Origin: a virus
DNA: 23,397 bases
Reading direction: 5' to 3' (one strand)
Virus record (IMG/VR): IMGVR_UViG_3300036780_000080
Coordinates: 1-23,397 of that record
A model generated the notes under the pieces. That model did not search any database. It saw only the letters and a program-made list of their open reading frames with translations, and was not told where the DNA came from. Within the stretch, counting starts at the first letter, position 1; every line of letters begins with the position of its first letter. The position numbers and the translations under genes are program-made. Positions 22,905 through 23,397 of this stretch are shown here, piece after piece.

Positions 22905-22934
22905 CCACGCGGTGCCTAGCGCTGCACCGCGTGG
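22905..22934. promoter_or_regulatory. Perfect inverted repeat, probable GntR operator
   Basis: CCACGCGGTGC (22905-22915) and GCACCGCGTGG (22924-22934) are exact reverse complements separated by 8 bases (CTAGCGCT). It lies 42 bases before the GntR start codon and about 130 bases before the DUF2637 start. GntR proteins bind palindromes as dimers, so autoregulation and control of the transfer operon are likely. Confidence 0.65.
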
Positions 22935-22975
22935 CCTGCGTAAGCCCAGCTAGGGAGTGTGATGGAGTGCGGTGC

Positions 22976-23254
22976 ATGGCAGGAACAGACGTCCCGCGGT
23001 GGGACCCGGAGAGCGACGAGCCCGGCTACCTGTACCTGCGGCTGGCCGATCACATCGCCGCGCGCATCGCAGCCGGAGAGCTTCGCCCGAACGCGATGCT
23101 GCCCAACGAGCGCGAGATGGTGCCCGAGTACGGCGTGTCGATCGACACCGTGCGCCGCGCCGTCGCCGAGCTGCGGGCCCGCGGGCTGGTGGTCACCTTC
23201 CCGTCCAAGGGAACTTACGTGGTCCCGGCAGGGCACGAACAGGGTACATCGTAA
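22976..23254 (+). CDS. Short GntR-family repressor (KorSA-like)
   Basis: ATG at 22976 follows GGAG at 22964-22967. The 92-residue product is a bare winged helix-turn-helix: LYLRLADHIAARIAAGEL, then RPNAMLPNEREMVPEYGVSI, then DTVRRAVAELRARGLVVTFP and the wing SKGTYVVPAG. This is the GntR DNA-binding domain. The usual C-terminal effector domain is absent, so it may not respond to a small ligand. In Streptomyces integrative elements (for example pSAM2 KorSA) small GntR proteins repress transfer and replication genes. Divergence from the DUF2637/FtsK operon with a palindrome between supports that role. Confidence 0.85.
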   Translation: MAGTDVPRWDPESDEPGYLYLRLADHIAARIAAGELRPNAMLPNEREMVPEYGVSIDTVRRAVAELRARGLVVTFPSKGTYVVPAGHEQGTS

Positions 23255-23397
23255 CCCTCGCGAACCCACGGCAACCCACGGTAAAGAACTGGAAAAGTAG
23301 CAGGGCAACTAAGAGGAAACGAACGCGCTTTCCCGTCACCTGCAAAGGCGCCAGGGCACTGCGTAGATGATCAGCATCTACGGCGCACCGCCTCCGG
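23255..23397. other. Right-end noncoding stretch
   Basis: No convincing gene seen. It contains two adjacent 10-bp copies of AACCCACGGY (23263-23272 and 23273-23282) and an inverted repeat CGTAGATG/CATCTACG at 23362-23382 with a 5-base spacer. Lower GC in the middle may mark a control region for the next gene outside the window. Confidence 0.35.

Larger units (their letters stand above)
22776..22975. promoter_or_regulatory. Divergent control region between the transfer operon and the GntR gene
   Basis: Both transcripts must start in this 200-bp gap. It contains the perfect inverted repeat at 22905-22934 and a stem-loop at 22823-22860. A TTGACG lies on the minus strand at 22883-22878, but I see no convincing -10 partner at 16-18 bases, so no promoter is claimed. 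Confidence 0.5.

Noticed and set aside
23362-23382. Inverted repeat CGTAGATG/CATCTACG near the right edge considered as part of a tRNA or att site.
   Set aside because: No cloverleaf or integrase context is visible, and the window ends 15 bases later; it is noted only as a short repeat.

Overview
The window is high-GC, GC3-rich DNA of actinobacterial type: GTG starts are common, ATGA/GTGA stop-start overlaps are frequent and Shine-Dalgarno sites are purine-rich. A Streptomyces-like actinomycete or one of its phages/prophages is the best guess; the sequence does not fix the genus. No tRNA, rRNA, integrase, insertion sequence or CRISPR array was seen, and the terminase, portal and capsid genes would lie outside the left edge.

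Left and centre (about 1-17256, all + strand) hold the morphogenesis and lysis half of a siphovirus-type phage. In order these are: the end of a Cys-rich small protein; a head-tail connector; a tail terminator-like protein; a small Pro-rich protein; the major tail (tube) protein; a small helical protein resembling the Acb2/Tad1 hairpin class; tail assembly chaperones with a tandem -1 slippery site; a gp10-like neck/tail-completion protein; the tape measure; a small structural protein; a 1436-residue minor tail protein; two C1q-like minor tail proteins; two small membrane proteins (holin candidates); a beta-helix tail spike; a glycine-rich adhesin-like protein; a 30-residue ORF; a GH25 lysozyme; and a third small membrane protein. 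Most genes touch or overlap, so one long late operon is likely.

A 362-bp noncoding stretch (17257-17618) with several inverted repeats separates this from an operon on the opposite strand (22775 down to 17619). That operon starts with a DUF2637/SpdB-like membrane protein, a small membrane protein and a 703-residue FtsK/TraB-like DNA translocase. It continues with small proteins, several of them Cys-rich or membrane-bound, and some very short ORFs joined by TGATG overlaps. A small GntR-type repressor (22976-23254, + strand) is divergent from it, with a perfect inverted repeat between the two start codons. FtsK/TraB, DUF2637/SpdB and GntR are the usual parts of the single-protein, double-stranded DNA conjugation system of Streptomyces plasmids and AICEs.

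The most striking signal is a cluster of seven exact copies of the 8-mer GTGCCGCG, on both strands within 114 bp, at the 3' end of the translocase gene and in the gap just after it. Its position and unit length recall the clt locus and 8-bp TRS repeats bound by Streptomyces TraB. Together the layout suggests either a phage-plasmid-like hybrid that carries both a virion and a mycelial DNA-transfer system, or two neighbouring elements abutting at the convergent terminator region.
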